The notes under the pieces: generated by a model
Seen by the model: the letters and a program-made list of their open reading frames with translations, nothing else
Databases searched by the model: none
Told to the model about the DNA's origin: nothing
Translations under genes and position numbers: made by a program
In this document: positions 34,068 through 42,416 of the stretch, piece by piece
Layout: every line of letters starts with the position of its first letter
Position numbering within the stretch: the first letter of the stretch is position 1
NCBI RefSeq assembly: GCF_036046055.1
Contig: NZ_CP107939.1
Span: 310,001-374,000, forward strand
Direction of reading: 5' to 3'
Length of the DNA stretch: 64,000 nucleotides
Source of the DNA: Nocardia sp. NBC_00403
GTDB lineage: Bacteria; Actinomycetota; Actinomycetes; Mycobacteriales; Mycobacteriaceae

Positions 34068-35543
34068 ATGAACATGACCGTCGGTCAGCGCTGGGTACTG
34101 GCGCTGACCTCGCTTTCCGCATTGATGATCACGCTCGATTCCCTGATCGTCACCACGGCGCTGCACGCGATCCAGCTCGATTTACACGCGTCGATCGCCG
34201 AGCTGGAATGGACGATGAACGCCTACACCCTGAGTTTCGCGGTGCTGCTGATGGCAGGCGCGGCGCTCGGCGACCGCTTGGGCCGCAGGCGGGTACTCGC
34301 GGCCGGCCTGATCGTATTCAGCGTGGCCTCTGCCGGGTGCGCGCTGGCACCGAGCCTGGGCTGGCTGATCGCCGCGCGAGCCGCGCAGGGCGCGGGCGCC
34401 GCAGCCGTGCTGCCGGTGGCCATGGCGTTGCTGTCGGCCACGTTTCAGCCGGAGCAGCGGACGCGGGCGCTCGGATTGTTTGCCGCCGTAACCGGATTGG
34501 CCACCCTCGGCGGCCCACTGGTCGGTGGCGCGGTGGTGCAGGGCTTGGCCTGGCAATGGATCTTCTGGCTGAACGTCCCGATCGTTGCGGTGCTCGTCCC
34601 ACTGGTACGCACACGGCTTGCCGAAAGTTTCGGCGCCGCACGAACAGTGGACTACCCAGGAATCGTGCTGGTGAGCGTTGCCGCGCTCGGGCTGGTGTGG
34701 GGGCTGGTTCGGGGCAACGAGTCCGGTTGGGCCAGTGCCGAAGTAGTCGGCGCGTTCGTCGTCGGCGCGGTGGGGCTGTTCGGGTTCGTCCGCTGGGAGT
34801 TGCGCACCGGCACACCGCTGATGCCGATGCAGTTCTTCTCGTCCCGAGCCTTCTCCGCAGGAAATACGGTGGGATTCTTATTGTTTGCCACGGTCTTCAG
34901 CGGCGCGTTCTTCTTCGCCCAGTTCCTGCAGGTGGTTCAGCAACAGGGTCCGCTCGGTGCCGGCGTCCGGTTGGCGCCGTGGACGGTGACGCTGTTCCTC
35001 GTCGCGCCCGTGGCGGGCAAGCAGATCAACAGGTTCGGCGAACGCCCCCTCATCGTCACCGGATTGCTCATGCAGGGTGTCGGTTTCGGCTGGATCGCGC
35101 TCATCGCCGACCCCGATCTGCGCTATCCGGCCATGATCGCGCCGTTCGTGATCATGGGTATCGGCGTGTCCATGGCGATACCTGCGGCGCAGAGTGCGGT
35201 GCTGCGTGCCGTGCCGATGTCTGCGGTCGGGGCCGCGTCGGGCACCTTCAACACGCTGCGCCAACTCGGCGGCGCTTTCGGCATTGCCGTGCCCGCAGCG
35301 GTCTTTGCGGCAGCCGGCGGGTTCGGATCGGTGCAGGCGTTCAGCGATGGATTCGCCGCGGCGATCGGAACGGCGGCGCTCCTCTCGCTCGCAGGTGCGG
35401 TGATCGGCCTGCTGATTCCCGGAGGTGCGCCGGTGGCACCGGGTCTGGCCGAATCATCGAATTCGGTAGGCGCGCCCGCCGCGGGTGGGCCGGTGTCCGC
35501 GGTCTCGCCGGTCCCCGCCGATAGCACGGGGACCACCGCATGA
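34068..35543 (+). CDS. MFS drug transporter, DHA2 (14-TMS) family
   Basis: A 491-residue proton-driven efflux pump of the EmrB/QacA type. The first helix carries the family motif LDSLIVTTAL; motif A is GAALGDRLGRRRVL (~65-78); motif C region GLATLGGPLVGGAVVQGLAWQWIFWLNVP. Many further hydrophobic helices follow, and the end is Pro/Ala/Ser-rich and disordered. A strong GGAGGAGG ribosome-binding site precedes ATG 34068. The stop overlaps the start of a SigG-like gene by ATGA. Confidence 0.92.
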   Translation: MNMTVGQRWVLALTSLSALMITLDSLIVTTALHAIQLDLHASIAELEWTMNAYTLSFAVLLMAGAALGDRLGRRRVLAAGLIVFSVASAGCALAPSLGWLIAARAAQGAGAAAVLPVAMALLSATFQPEQRTRALGLFAAVTGLATLGGPLVGGAVVQGLAWQWIFWLNVPIVAVLVPLVRTRLAESFGAARTVDYPGIVLVSVAALGLVWGLVRGNESGWASAEVVGAFVVGAVGLFGFVRWELRTGTPLMPMQFFSSRAFSAGNTVGFLLFATVFSGAFFFAQFLQVVQQQGPLGAGVRLAPWTVTLFLVAPVAGKQINRFGERPLIVTGLLMQGVGFGWIALIADPDLRYPAMIAPFVIMGIGVSMAIPAAQSAVLRAVPMSAVGAASGTFNTLRQLGGAFGIAVPAAVFAAAGGFGSVQAFSDGFAAAIGTAALLSLAGAVIGLLIPGGAPVAPGLAESSNSVGAPAAGGPVSAVSPVPADSTGTTA

Positions 35544-36559
35544 CCCGCATCGACCGACGGGAACCGAGCTCCGGCTCGGTAGGTTGTGCACCTATGACGA
35601 TCGGTGCGGATTTCGCGGCGCGGACGATGCCCTACCGCCCGGAGCTGCTGGCGCACTGCTATCGCATGCTCGGCTCGATCCACGACGCCGAGGATCTGGT
35701 GCAGGAAACCATGTTGCGCGCCTGGCGGGCCGCGGACCGCTTCGACGAACAGCGCGCCTCGATGCGCACCTGGCTGTACCGGATCGCGACAAATGCCTGC
35801 CTGACCGCGCTCGAGCAGCGCGGCAGGCGGGCACTGCCCACCGGGCTCGTCGGACCGAGCGCGCAGATGCCGACCCGCCCCGAGAAGCACCCCGAGATCT
35901 CTTGGCTGGAGCCGATTCCCGATGCGCTGCTCGGCACGTCGGCCGACGACCCGGCGACCGTGGTGGCCGCACGCAGCGGCATCCGGCTCGCGTTCATCGC
36001 GGCTCTGCAATATCTACCTGCCCGGCAGCGTGCCGTACTGATCCTTCGTGACGTGCTCGCCTGGTCGGCGGCCGAGGTCGCCGACCTCCTCGAAACCTCC
36101 CCCGCCGCAGTCAACAGCGCCCTGCAACGCGCACACGCCCAACTCGACAAGGATGCCCCGATGCTCGATCGAATGTCGGAATCCCTGAGTCCGAACGAAC
36201 GCGCGATGGTCGATCGCTACATGTCCACCTTCGGCAATGCCGACATGGACGAATTCGCCAAGCTATTGCGCGACGACGTGACGCTCGAAATGCCACCCGC
36301 CCTGATCTGGTTCGCCGGCCGCACCCATGTCGTCGAGTTCTACGCCGCCAGGTGCGCAACGGACCCGACCCAATGGCGCGCCATCCCGACCGCAGCCAAC
36401 ACCCAACCCGCCGTCGCCTACTACCTCCGCGACGAAACCGGTTGCTACCGTCCGCATTCCATCCACACCTTCACGCTGAAGGACTCGGTGATCCATCGAA
36501 TCACCGTCTTCGTGGACCCAACCCTCTTCCCCCGCTTCGGCCTTCCCGCGGTCGTCTGA
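35540..36559 (+). CDS. sigG: SigG-like ECF sigma factor with C-terminal SnoaL-like domain
   Basis: A 339-residue sigma-70-family protein. Region 2: YRPELLAHCYRMLGSIHDAEDLVQETMLRAWRA, with WLYRIATNACLTALEQRGRR; region 4: LQYLPARQRAVLILRDVLAWSAAEVADLL, then AAVNSALQRAHAQLD. After ~215 a SnoaL-like domain begins (VDRYMSTFGNADMDEFAKLL) and ends VFVDPTLFPRFGLP, as in mycobacterial SigG. Such ECF41/SigG-type factors lack a membrane anti-sigma and are tuned by the SnoaL domain. ATG 35540 overlaps the MFS stop; ATG 35594 is an alternative. Confidence 0.9.
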   Translation: MTRIDRREPSSGSVGCAPMTIGADFAARTMPYRPELLAHCYRMLGSIHDAEDLVQETMLRAWRAADRFDEQRASMRTWLYRIATNACLTALEQRGRRALPTGLVGPSAQMPTRPEKHPEISWLEPIPDALLGTSADDPATVVAARSGIRLAFIAALQYLPARQRAVLILRDVLAWSAAEVADLLETSPAAVNSALQRAHAQLDKDAPMLDRMSESLSPNERAMVDRYMSTFGNADMDEFAKLLRDDVTLEMPPALIWFAGRTHVVEFYAARCATDPTQWRAIPTAANTQPAVAYYLRDETGCYRPHSIHTFTLKDSVIHRITVFVDPTLFPRFGLPAVV

Positions 36560-36848
36560 CCACCGAGGTCAGCGATCGCAGCGGCGATCGACGTAGCGGG
36601 CCACGCGGCCCGTGCGTTGTTCGCGCCGCAGACCCGAACACACGAAGCCCGGAAGCAGGGCGGATTGCGCGGCGTTCAGTGTCTGGTCAGAGGAGCCGGA
36701 GGTGGGCCGGACTGTCCGTGCGTTCTCCGGCGATCTGGAGCGTGTCCACGGTCGATCGCGGGCGAAGCCCGGCGAGTAGACAGGGTGCAGGACAAGCGAA
36801 TTCCCCACCCGCAGCCGATGCCCACAAATCGCCACTATGGTCGGATCT

Positions 36849-37409
36849 ATGGATGACGAAGTATCAGTGCGACTCGGGACCGCCGCCGACGCACGACGAC
36901 ACTTCGACGCGATCTGCCAGCTCTACGACGCCGCGTTCTCGCAACCGCCGTTCGTATGGCCGGACACCGAGTCGCAGCACCACCGGGAACTACTGACCGG
37001 CATGATCGGGTCACCGAACTTCGGGATCGCGGTAGCCACCGACGCCGCGGACGCCCTGATCGGATTCGTCTACGGAACAACGCTATCGACCACCACCGGA
37101 TGGTGGAAGGGATTCCAGCAGCCGGTACCCGCCGAGGTGACGACCGAGTGGCCTGCCCGCACCTTCGCCGTCATAGACCTCGCCGTCGACGCCGCAGCGC
37201 GAAGGCACGGTATCGGACGCCGCCTGCTCGACACCCTGCTCGGCAACCGTACCGAGGAACGCGCGACGCTGGCGGTACAACCGCAGGCCGATGCCAGCCA
37301 CGCCTTCTACCGGGCGCTCGGCGGATGGCACCTGATCGGACGCCAAGACACACCCGGAATGCTGTCCCCCGAATTTGATATCTACATCCGGGAATTGGAC
37401 AGGCCGTAG
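36849..37409 (+). CDS. GNAT-family N-acetyltransferase
   Basis: 186 residues. The GNAT fold is visible in VRLGTAADARRHFDAICQLYDAAF, strand IGFVYGTTL, strand FAVIDLAVDAAARRHGIGRRLLDTLL (acetyl-CoA loop RRHGIGRR, ~123-130) and ASHAFYRALGGWHLIG. The acceptor is unknown. ATG 36849 is preferred to ATG 36837. Its last 28 bases overlap the 3' end of the convergent XRE regulator gene. Confidence 0.88.
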   Translation: MDDEVSVRLGTAADARRHFDAICQLYDAAFSQPPFVWPDTESQHHRELLTGMIGSPNFGIAVATDAADALIGFVYGTTLSTTTGWWKGFQQPVPAEVTTEWPARTFAVIDLAVDAAARRHGIGRRLLDTLLGNRTEERATLAVQPQADASHAFYRALGGWHLIGRQDTPGMLSPEFDIYIRELDRP

Positions 37410-38731
37410 TCGTTCATCAGGTCATCCAAATGGCGGACACACAAAGCGTCCGCCCACGGCGTCAAATCCGCCCGTACGCCCGCGATGATCCCCGACAGCC
37501 GGTCCGAGCGGCACGCCGCAGCCAGCACGGCCGCTTCCCCGATCACCTGCGCCGCCTCATCGATCTCGCGTCCCTCGATGTGGGCGTGCGCCAGATCGAC
37601 GTAGGCCATTGCCCGGTTGCGGGTGTATCCCTCGCCGATCAGCTCCAGCGAAGATAGGGCCGCCTGATGCGCGTCGGCCGCTCGCCCGATCCGATACATG
37701 CAGTCGCTACGGAACGACAGCGACAGCCCCGGCCCGTGGAAATAGGCGACGCTCGCCTCCGTCCCGATACCGTCGACGAGCGCATCGTCCGCCGTGTCCA
37801 ACGCCGCGAGACACGCGTTGGCCCGTCCGCTGGACGCGTACGCGAACGCCGCGATCACTTCCGCATAGGACCTCAACAGGCTGTCGTCGACGCTGCGCGC
37901 CCACACCTGCGCTGCCACAGCATGATCGATACCGGTCCGCGGAGACCCCCGCCAGGTCGACAGGTAGCTCAGATTGCACAACACCAGCGCGACCAGCTCG
38001 TCGTTGCCCGCCTCGTGCGCGGACTCGCGGGCCGCCTCATAGCTCGCATTGGCAAGATCGAACGCACGCAGATCGAAATGCATCCACCCAGCCAGCTGCG
38101 CCAACTGCGAATGCACGGTCAACAACCGAGGCTTCAACCGCTCGGGTGCCTGGGCCAGCAGCGCCCGCGCAATAGCCTGCTGCGCGGTCACCATCGGCAG
38201 TACAGCTTGCGGGCCGTACACATCATTTTGTGTCAGTGCGATATTCAGTGCGTCTTCGATATGGGCGATGCTCGCATCATCCACCCGCTCGGGCCGGATC
38301 AGCACCTCACCAACGCGCCGTTGTTCATTGACATCCAGGCCCGCCAGGATTGCAGCGACGGCAGGCAGGCCGCCTGCGACACCGCCGAACAGTTGCAAAA
38401 GCTCCCGTCGATTCATTTCGACCCACATCCGCAAATCGTCATCCAATGGCGAGTGTAGGCCCGCACGGTCCGGTGCCGCCGCGACAACTACCGCGAGCGC
38501 CGACGATGGCTCGGCTTTGTGGAACCGGTGAGCCTGCTCGCGAGTCAGACTGTCCAGCAACGTATCCATCACATCCGCCGACCGCGGACTCAGCAACGCT
38601 GCCGCGCCTTCCTGCTCCCACTTTCCGACCGTGCGCACACCACGCTGACACACCGCAGCGAACTCCGCCTGAGACAGGCGCATCGCATCGCGAAGTGCCT
38701 TCACATCGGTACCCGTCCATTTCTCGATCAT
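37382..38731 (-). CDS. XRE-family regulator with large helical-repeat sensor domain
   Basis: 449 residues. An N-terminal helix-turn-helix (VKALRDAMRLSQAEFAAVCQ, ~10-29; WxQRGVRTVGKWEQEG follows) is joined to a ~330-residue alpha-helical region with repeated helix pairs such as DLANASYEAARESAHEAGND and RAADAHQAALSSLELIGEGY, like TPR-type sensors in actinobacterial regulators. A short hydrophobic part (LLQLFGGVAGGLPAVAAILA) lies near 135. The frame is open to 38923; ATG 38731 is chosen as the start of the HTH domain. It diverges from the small-gene operon at 38871 and probably controls it. Confidence 0.85.
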   Translation of the reverse strand: MIEKWTGTDVKALRDAMRLSQAEFAAVCQRGVRTVGKWEQEGAAALLSPRSADVMDTLLDSLTREQAHRFHKAEPSSALAVVVAAAPDRAGLHSPLDDDLRMWVEMNRRELLQLFGGVAGGLPAVAAILAGLDVNEQRRVGEVLIRPERVDDASIAHIEDALNIALTQNDVYGPQAVLPMVTAQQAIARALLAQAPERLKPRLLTVHSQLAQLAGWMHFDLRAFDLANASYEAARESAHEAGNDELVALVLCNLSYLSTWRGSPRTGIDHAVAAQVWARSVDDSLLRSYAEVIAAFAYASSGRANACLAALDTADDALVDGIGTEASVAYFHGPGLSLSFRSDCMYRIGRAADAHQAALSSLELIGEGYTRNRAMAYVDLAHAHIEGREIDEAAQVIGEAAVLAAACRSDRLSGIIAGVRADLTPWADALCVRHLDDLMNDYGLSNSRM

Positions 38732-38870
38732 CGCTGGTCCACCCCCCAACTCGGCGTGTCGAATACCGAAAGAGTAGGACCAAATTGCCGGTTGCGTACC
38801 TGTATCGCCGGTCATGGGGAACCGATGCTGAACGAGCACCCGTCGCCGGAGTGCTTCCAAGCCGGAAACC

Positions 38871-39167
38871 GTGACCAGGGGGTCAAAGTTGTTGACCACG
38901 AAAGAATTGCCGAAGCGGACCACCGCGCTCGAAGGGCCACCCCGCCCAGTCTTCTGTGACCTGCCAGGCGAGGCGATCGCCCGCTACCGCGACGCCCTCA
39001 CCAATTGGGCCGCCACGCCCGACCCTGTCTCCTGTGAACTGCCCAGCGATGAAATGGTCAGCATCAGCGACGCACTCGCCGAATGGGCAAACCCAATGCG
39101 GCCCGGTGGCGGGGTGTCAGGTCCCCTGCCACCGGTGCCACTGACTCCAGCCGAGGCGGTGCAATGA
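38871..39167 (+). CDS. Small hypothetical protein, first gene of the 39-42 kb operon
   Basis: 98 residues from GTG 38871. The sequence has a degenerate internal repeat: VFCDLPGEAIARYRDALTNW and VSCELPSDEMVSISDALAEW, two similar 20-residue helical motifs. No family recognised. It is the first of eight same-strand genes with gaps or overlaps of a few bases and diverges from the XRE regulator. The repeat and the tight packing make a real gene likely, but the start is uncertain. Confidence 0.55.
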   Translation: MTRGSKLLTTKELPKRTTALEGPPRPVFCDLPGEAIARYRDALTNWAATPDPVSCELPSDEMVSISDALAEWANPMRPGGGVSGPLPPVPLTPAEAVQ

Positions 39168-39170
39168 ACC

Positions 39171-39299
39171 TTGTCTGTCGAACTCATCGAACTCGTCGCG
39201 GACGGCTCACGCGAATGGGATCCCGGCACACTGCCTCAACATGCCGATGCCCAGGTCTCAGCCATCGGCCACAGCACCGACCACGACACAAGGGATTGA
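39171..39299 (+). CDS. Very small hypothetical protein (42 residues)
   Basis: A TTG-initiated frame that begins 3 bases after the previous stop and ends 5 bases before the next ATG, with a natural composition (VELIELVADGSREWDPGTLP). It fills the only gap in the operon. No homology recognised; the call rests on position and composition. Confidence 0.4.
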   Translation: MSVELIELVADGSREWDPGTLPQHADAQVSAIGHSTDHDTRD

Positions 39300-39304
39300 A
39301 CTCA

Positions 39305-39784
39305 ATGGAGCACATACCTTTTGGGGATACCCCCGTGTCCCGTTGCCTCTTCTACCGGCGGGTATGCGATCTGCCCGCAACCATCGATCCACCGAGCTTG
39401 GGTCGCATCATCATGAAAGCCAGCCACGTCGAAGGGCTCACGATGCCCGCACCGCTGGGCCAATCGGTCAAACACGACATGGGCCGACGCGGAGCCGCTA
39501 TCGGCCCGATCCTGTCGCATCCACGGTCCAACAGATGGACATTCTTGATCCGACCCGACATACCCGACGATGTGCCGCTGTTCGCTGATCTGTTCCGCCA
39601 CAACATATCTGTCATCCGCGACGGCGGAACAGTGGCGTTGCCGTCGCCGACCACGCAATCCGGGGCCATCAGGCAATGGATCGAACCACCACATGACACC
39701 TTCCGACCCTCCGGACTTCTCGTCATCGAATCGGTTCGCGCGTGCGTGGGACCGGGCCGGGCGCGTGAGGTGGCGCATGTCTGA
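39305..39784 (+). CDS. Conserved hypothetical protein
   Basis: 159 residues starting MEHIPFGDTPVSRCLFYRR. It reads as a compact globular domain: SLGRIIMKASHVEGLTMPAPLGQSV, then IGPILSHPRSNRWTFLIRPD and GTVALPSPTTQSGAIRQW, ending in a Gly/Arg-containing tail. I do not assign a known domain; the pattern suggests an actinobacterial family of unknown role that travels with XRE regulators. The stop lies inside the next gene (8-base overlap). Confidence 0.7.
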   Translation: MEHIPFGDTPVSRCLFYRRVCDLPATIDPPSLGRIIMKASHVEGLTMPAPLGQSVKHDMGRRGAAIGPILSHPRSNRWTFLIRPDIPDDVPLFADLFRHNISVIRDGGTVALPSPTTQSGAIRQWIEPPHDTFRPSGLLVIESVRACVGPGRAREVAHV

Positions 39785-40097
39785 ATGTGATTGCGGCCCA
39801 TGGGTCAGCCTGTCCCATTGCGGCGGAAGCGGTTTCAGCGCCGACGGCGCACTGATCAAGGTGATATGCCCTCAGCACTCGTGCCGGAAGTGGGTGTCGC
39901 TGCTCGATGGCCGCATCGAGATGCACACCGGGGGCGATCCGCTGCAACGGTGCCGATGGACAGATGTCCGGGTGAAAGATGACCGTGAGGTGTTAGGGAT
40001 CGCATGGCCGGATAGAGCCCGTCAACCACCAGCACAAGCCGCCATCGAACCAGACGTCACCACCGACCTGTCGAACAGCGAACCCCATGACTGCTAA
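39777..40097 (+). CDS. Small Cys-rich hypothetical protein
   Basis: 106 residues from ATG 39777. Cysteines and histidines cluster in the first half (SECDCGPW, SHCGGSG, ICPQHSCRKW), which could bind zinc. The tail is Pro/Ala-rich. Overlaps the preceding gene by 8 bases and the following one by 11, so it is translationally coupled to both. Confidence 0.6.
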   Translation: MSECDCGPWVSLSHCGGSGFSADGALIKVICPQHSCRKWVSLLDGRIEMHTGGDPLQRCRWTDVRVKDDREVLGIAWPDRARQPPAQAAIEPDVTTDLSNSEPHDC

Positions 40098-40404
40098 AGC
40101 GATCGGGCTGTTAGTTCTCGATGTCAGCGGCCCGCACCTGTTGCGAGACGAACGGGTCATCACCGATTTGGCCGACCAGCGCGGCTACACCCTGGCCGGG
40201 CTGGTCACCATCGCTCACGACACGTTCATGCCGACGACACTTATCGTCGCGACAGCGTGCCGCAACGGTGCGTCGACGATCATCGCGCCGAGCGTCGACC
40301 ACATCAAGCACAACGCCCGCGCCATCGCCATAGCGTGCGACCTCATCACCCCGACCCACCGCATCCCCTGCACATCCCCTGACCGACGAGGAGGCATGTC
40401 ATGA
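40087..40404 (+). CDS. Resolvase-N-like small protein
   Basis: 105 residues. The pattern AIGLLVLDVSGPHLLRDERV, ITDLADQRGYTLAGLV and GASTIIAPSVDHIKHNARAIAIACDLIT resembles the N-terminal fold of serine recombinases (first strand with V-S, then A..RGY, then a loop-D-H element), without the DNA-binding half. A regulatory or degenerate recombinase-like protein is likely; recombination activity is not supported. Overlaps both neighbours. Confidence 0.6.
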   Translation: MTAKAIGLLVLDVSGPHLLRDERVITDLADQRGYTLAGLVTIAHDTFMPTTLIVATACRNGASTIIAPSVDHIKHNARAIAIACDLITPTHRIPCTSPDRRGGMS

Positions 40405-40592
40405 GCACACCAGACGGCGAATACAAAGCTGCCCTCAGAGAGTTCCGGCGCGCCTCGGATGCGTTTCATGACGGGGGCCTTCCCCCGACCGGGCCACTCG
40501 CGGATGCGTACAACGCGGCTGCGGCACGCCTGAAAGGGGTGGCGTCTCACCGCTGCGACACCGATGAGCCGACTAGATTCGATGCGCTATGA
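40401..40592 (+). CDS. Very small hypothetical protein
   Basis: 63 residues: MSTPDGEYKAALREFRRASD, then an amphipathic helix with ADAYNAAAARLKG. Both its start and stop overlap the neighbouring genes by ATGA. No known family; the composition and double coupling support a real gene. Confidence 0.6.
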   Translation: MSTPDGEYKAALREFRRASDAFHDGGLPPTGPLADAYNAAAARLKGVASHRCDTDEPTRFDAL

Positions 40593-41098
40593 CATCGGAC
40601 AGCCAGGACGAGGGGAAGCCAGTGGACGACGAGCAGATCGGTTTTGATATCGAATTCGACGAACAAACCGAAGCGTTTTTGGATTGGGTTGCTCCAGAAC
40701 GCATGGAATCGGAAGTGCAAGCTTTCCTCGCTAGGGTCGCTCCAGATTTGAGCGATGATTCGCAGTGGTGGAAGCCGCCGCTGTCGACTCAAATCATGGA
40801 GACGTCGGCGCAATTGTTTAGCGACTGGGCTGGATTTCTCGCACCCGAAAATCGTGAACTCGCTGATGGCTTGATTCGGTTTCTTGGGGAATGCTGCATA
40901 CGTCGACGTGCCGGTATGACATGGACGAACAGTCCTGGGTCAGGCACACCGTTGTATACCGATTTCGGCCCCGCAGCACACTTCGCTGACAGCGGCCTTG
41001 GCTGCGAGCTGATGCCGCTGGCGAGTGAATTGTTCGAGGAGCACTTCGGCCCCAAGGGAGTCGAATACAGCATTCGCATGGCAGGAAAGCCTGCCTGA
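40589..41098 (+). CDS. Hypothetical acidic protein, possibly immunity-like
   Basis: 169 residues, acidic at the N-terminus (DDEQIGFDIEFDEQTEAFLD), then helical (QIMETSAQLFSDWAGFLAPENREL) and mixed (PLYTDFGPAAHFADSGLGCE). Size and acidity resemble bacterial immunity proteins, and the next gene is a long charged protein with a possible nuclease motif, but no family is recognised. The base composition is noticeably less GC-rich than the surroundings, hinting at transfer. Confidence 0.6.
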   Translation: MTSDSQDEGKPVDDEQIGFDIEFDEQTEAFLDWVAPERMESEVQAFLARVAPDLSDDSQWWKPPLSTQIMETSAQLFSDWAGFLAPENRELADGLIRFLGECCIRRRAGMTWTNSPGSGTPLYTDFGPAAHFADSGLGCELMPLASELFEEHFGPKGVEYSIRMAGKPA

Positions 41099-41123
41099 CT
41101 AAGAGGCAAAAACGGGGGGCGTT

Positions 41124-42245
41124 GTGCCCGACGAATACGACGATTTCCGTCGAAGACTGTCCAACTATGAAAAGGGCCTATACTTCGAGCTTGGCCGGGC
41201 ACATGAGCGGGGCGAAACCCGTGACCGGGGGTGGGTTCGCCAATTCACGCTCAAGATTGGCAAAAACATTCGCGTGCTGGATTCGGCACGGACTGAAGGG
41301 AAGAGCACTCGAGGTACAGAGCGCAAATCGGGCCGGGTCAACGAACGGGAAACGCTGAGGCAACTAAAGACTGAACGGGAATTACTTGTTTCCGGCCAGT
41401 TGACGCGTAGTCAGTGGGAGACCGTTGCTGGCGAGAAGATGCCGCGCGCTGTCCTCAGCTATATGCAGCAGATGGGTCGAGACTTCCCAGGCCGGTTTCA
41501 GCACGAGATCGTTTCCCGCGCCGATGCATTGCGGGCAATACAGCTCGGCCAATCCCTGGCGGGTAGGCAACTCGAATTAGTCCGACCATATGAGTTGCAA
41601 CGGGCCGAGCGTGCTCGTCAACGGCTAGAGAAGATACGTGAAATTGTTCGGGTGCGTGACGAGAAGGCCCGCGAGAGAGCCGAGAAATTCCAGCGCATGC
41701 AGCAGTTCCGTGAAGCTGCCGCACGCGGTAGGGCGGATGCCACTGAGCGGGCTGAGCGCGACCGACAAGCGCGAGAGCAGGCCACGCGTGCCAAGGCGCG
41801 GGACGTACCGGAAACCGAACGTGCAAGGGTTGAACGCGAGGCCGCTGAACGGGCGGCGCGTGAATTCCCGGTACCCAGCCAGCTCTTCGGGCGGGAAGCC
41901 ACCGACGGCGGGGAAGGTGTACACGACAAGGCACGGGCTGAGCGTGAGGCGGCCGAGAAGGCTCGGGAGCAACCTGACAGGGCACGGGAGGCAGCCGAAG
42001 CGGCGGAGCGGATCCATCTACACCGGGAATTCTTTGCGGCGCAACGCGAACGTGCCGAGCGAGCGGGCATCTTGGATTCGGTACGCGTTGTGCAACTCCA
42101 GTGGAATCAGCCGGGGGAACAGCGTCAGCCGGAACCGGTGGATCGGACAGTTGCCGACGCCAATCGTCATCACAACGAAGCCAGGGAACGCGAACGCGTC
42201 GAGGAGCGAGAACGTCAGCGCACCCTTGGGCGCGAACCTGACTAG
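41124..42245 (+). CDS. Long charged coiled-coil protein with possible nuclease-like N-terminus
   Basis: 373 residues from GTG 41124. Residues 1-140 form a domain: YEKGLYFELGRAHERG, then IRVLDSARTEGKSTRG followed by TERKSGRVNERETLRQL and SQWETVAGEK. A D(x)nExK arrangement (D53, E68-R-K70) plus KSGR resembles PD-(D/E)xK nuclease-type toxin domains; this is inference. Residues 150-373 are an Arg/Glu/Ala-rich coiled coil. Last gene of the operon, 25 bases after the acidic gene, followed by a perfect palindrome at 42324. Confidence 0.6.
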   Translation: MPDEYDDFRRRLSNYEKGLYFELGRAHERGETRDRGWVRQFTLKIGKNIRVLDSARTEGKSTRGTERKSGRVNERETLRQLKTERELLVSGQLTRSQWETVAGEKMPRAVLSYMQQMGRDFPGRFQHEIVSRADALRAIQLGQSLAGRQLELVRPYELQRAERARQRLEKIREIVRVRDEKARERAEKFQRMQQFREAAARGRADATERAERDRQAREQATRAKARDVPETERARVEREAAERAAREFPVPSQLFGREATDGGEGVHDKARAEREAAEKAREQPDRAREAAEAAERIHLHREFFAAQRERAERAGILDSVRVVQLQWNQPGEQRQPEPVDRTVADANRHHNEARERERVEERERQRTLGREPD

Positions 42246-42323
42246 AAGGGTTCGGGGTGCTGCCTACCGAGACTACAAAGCGGCCCGTGGAGCCCATTTC
42301 CGGGAAATCCGGCGCTAAGGAGT

Positions 42324-42354
42324 TATCGCAGATAATGAACCATTATCTGCGATA
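42324..42354. terminator. Perfect 14-bp palindrome after the small-gene operon
   Basis: TATCGCAGATAATG and its exact complement separated by AAC. It lies 79 bases after the last gene of the operon. It is AT-rich compared with its surroundings. It could be a terminator or a recombination site of a mobile cassette; no second copy was seen in the window. Confidence 0.5.
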
Positions 42355-42416
42355 GTCTCGGGGTCTGCCTGGCGCGATGGCCATCGCAGGCTGACTGGTT
42401 GGCCATTGATACGGGC

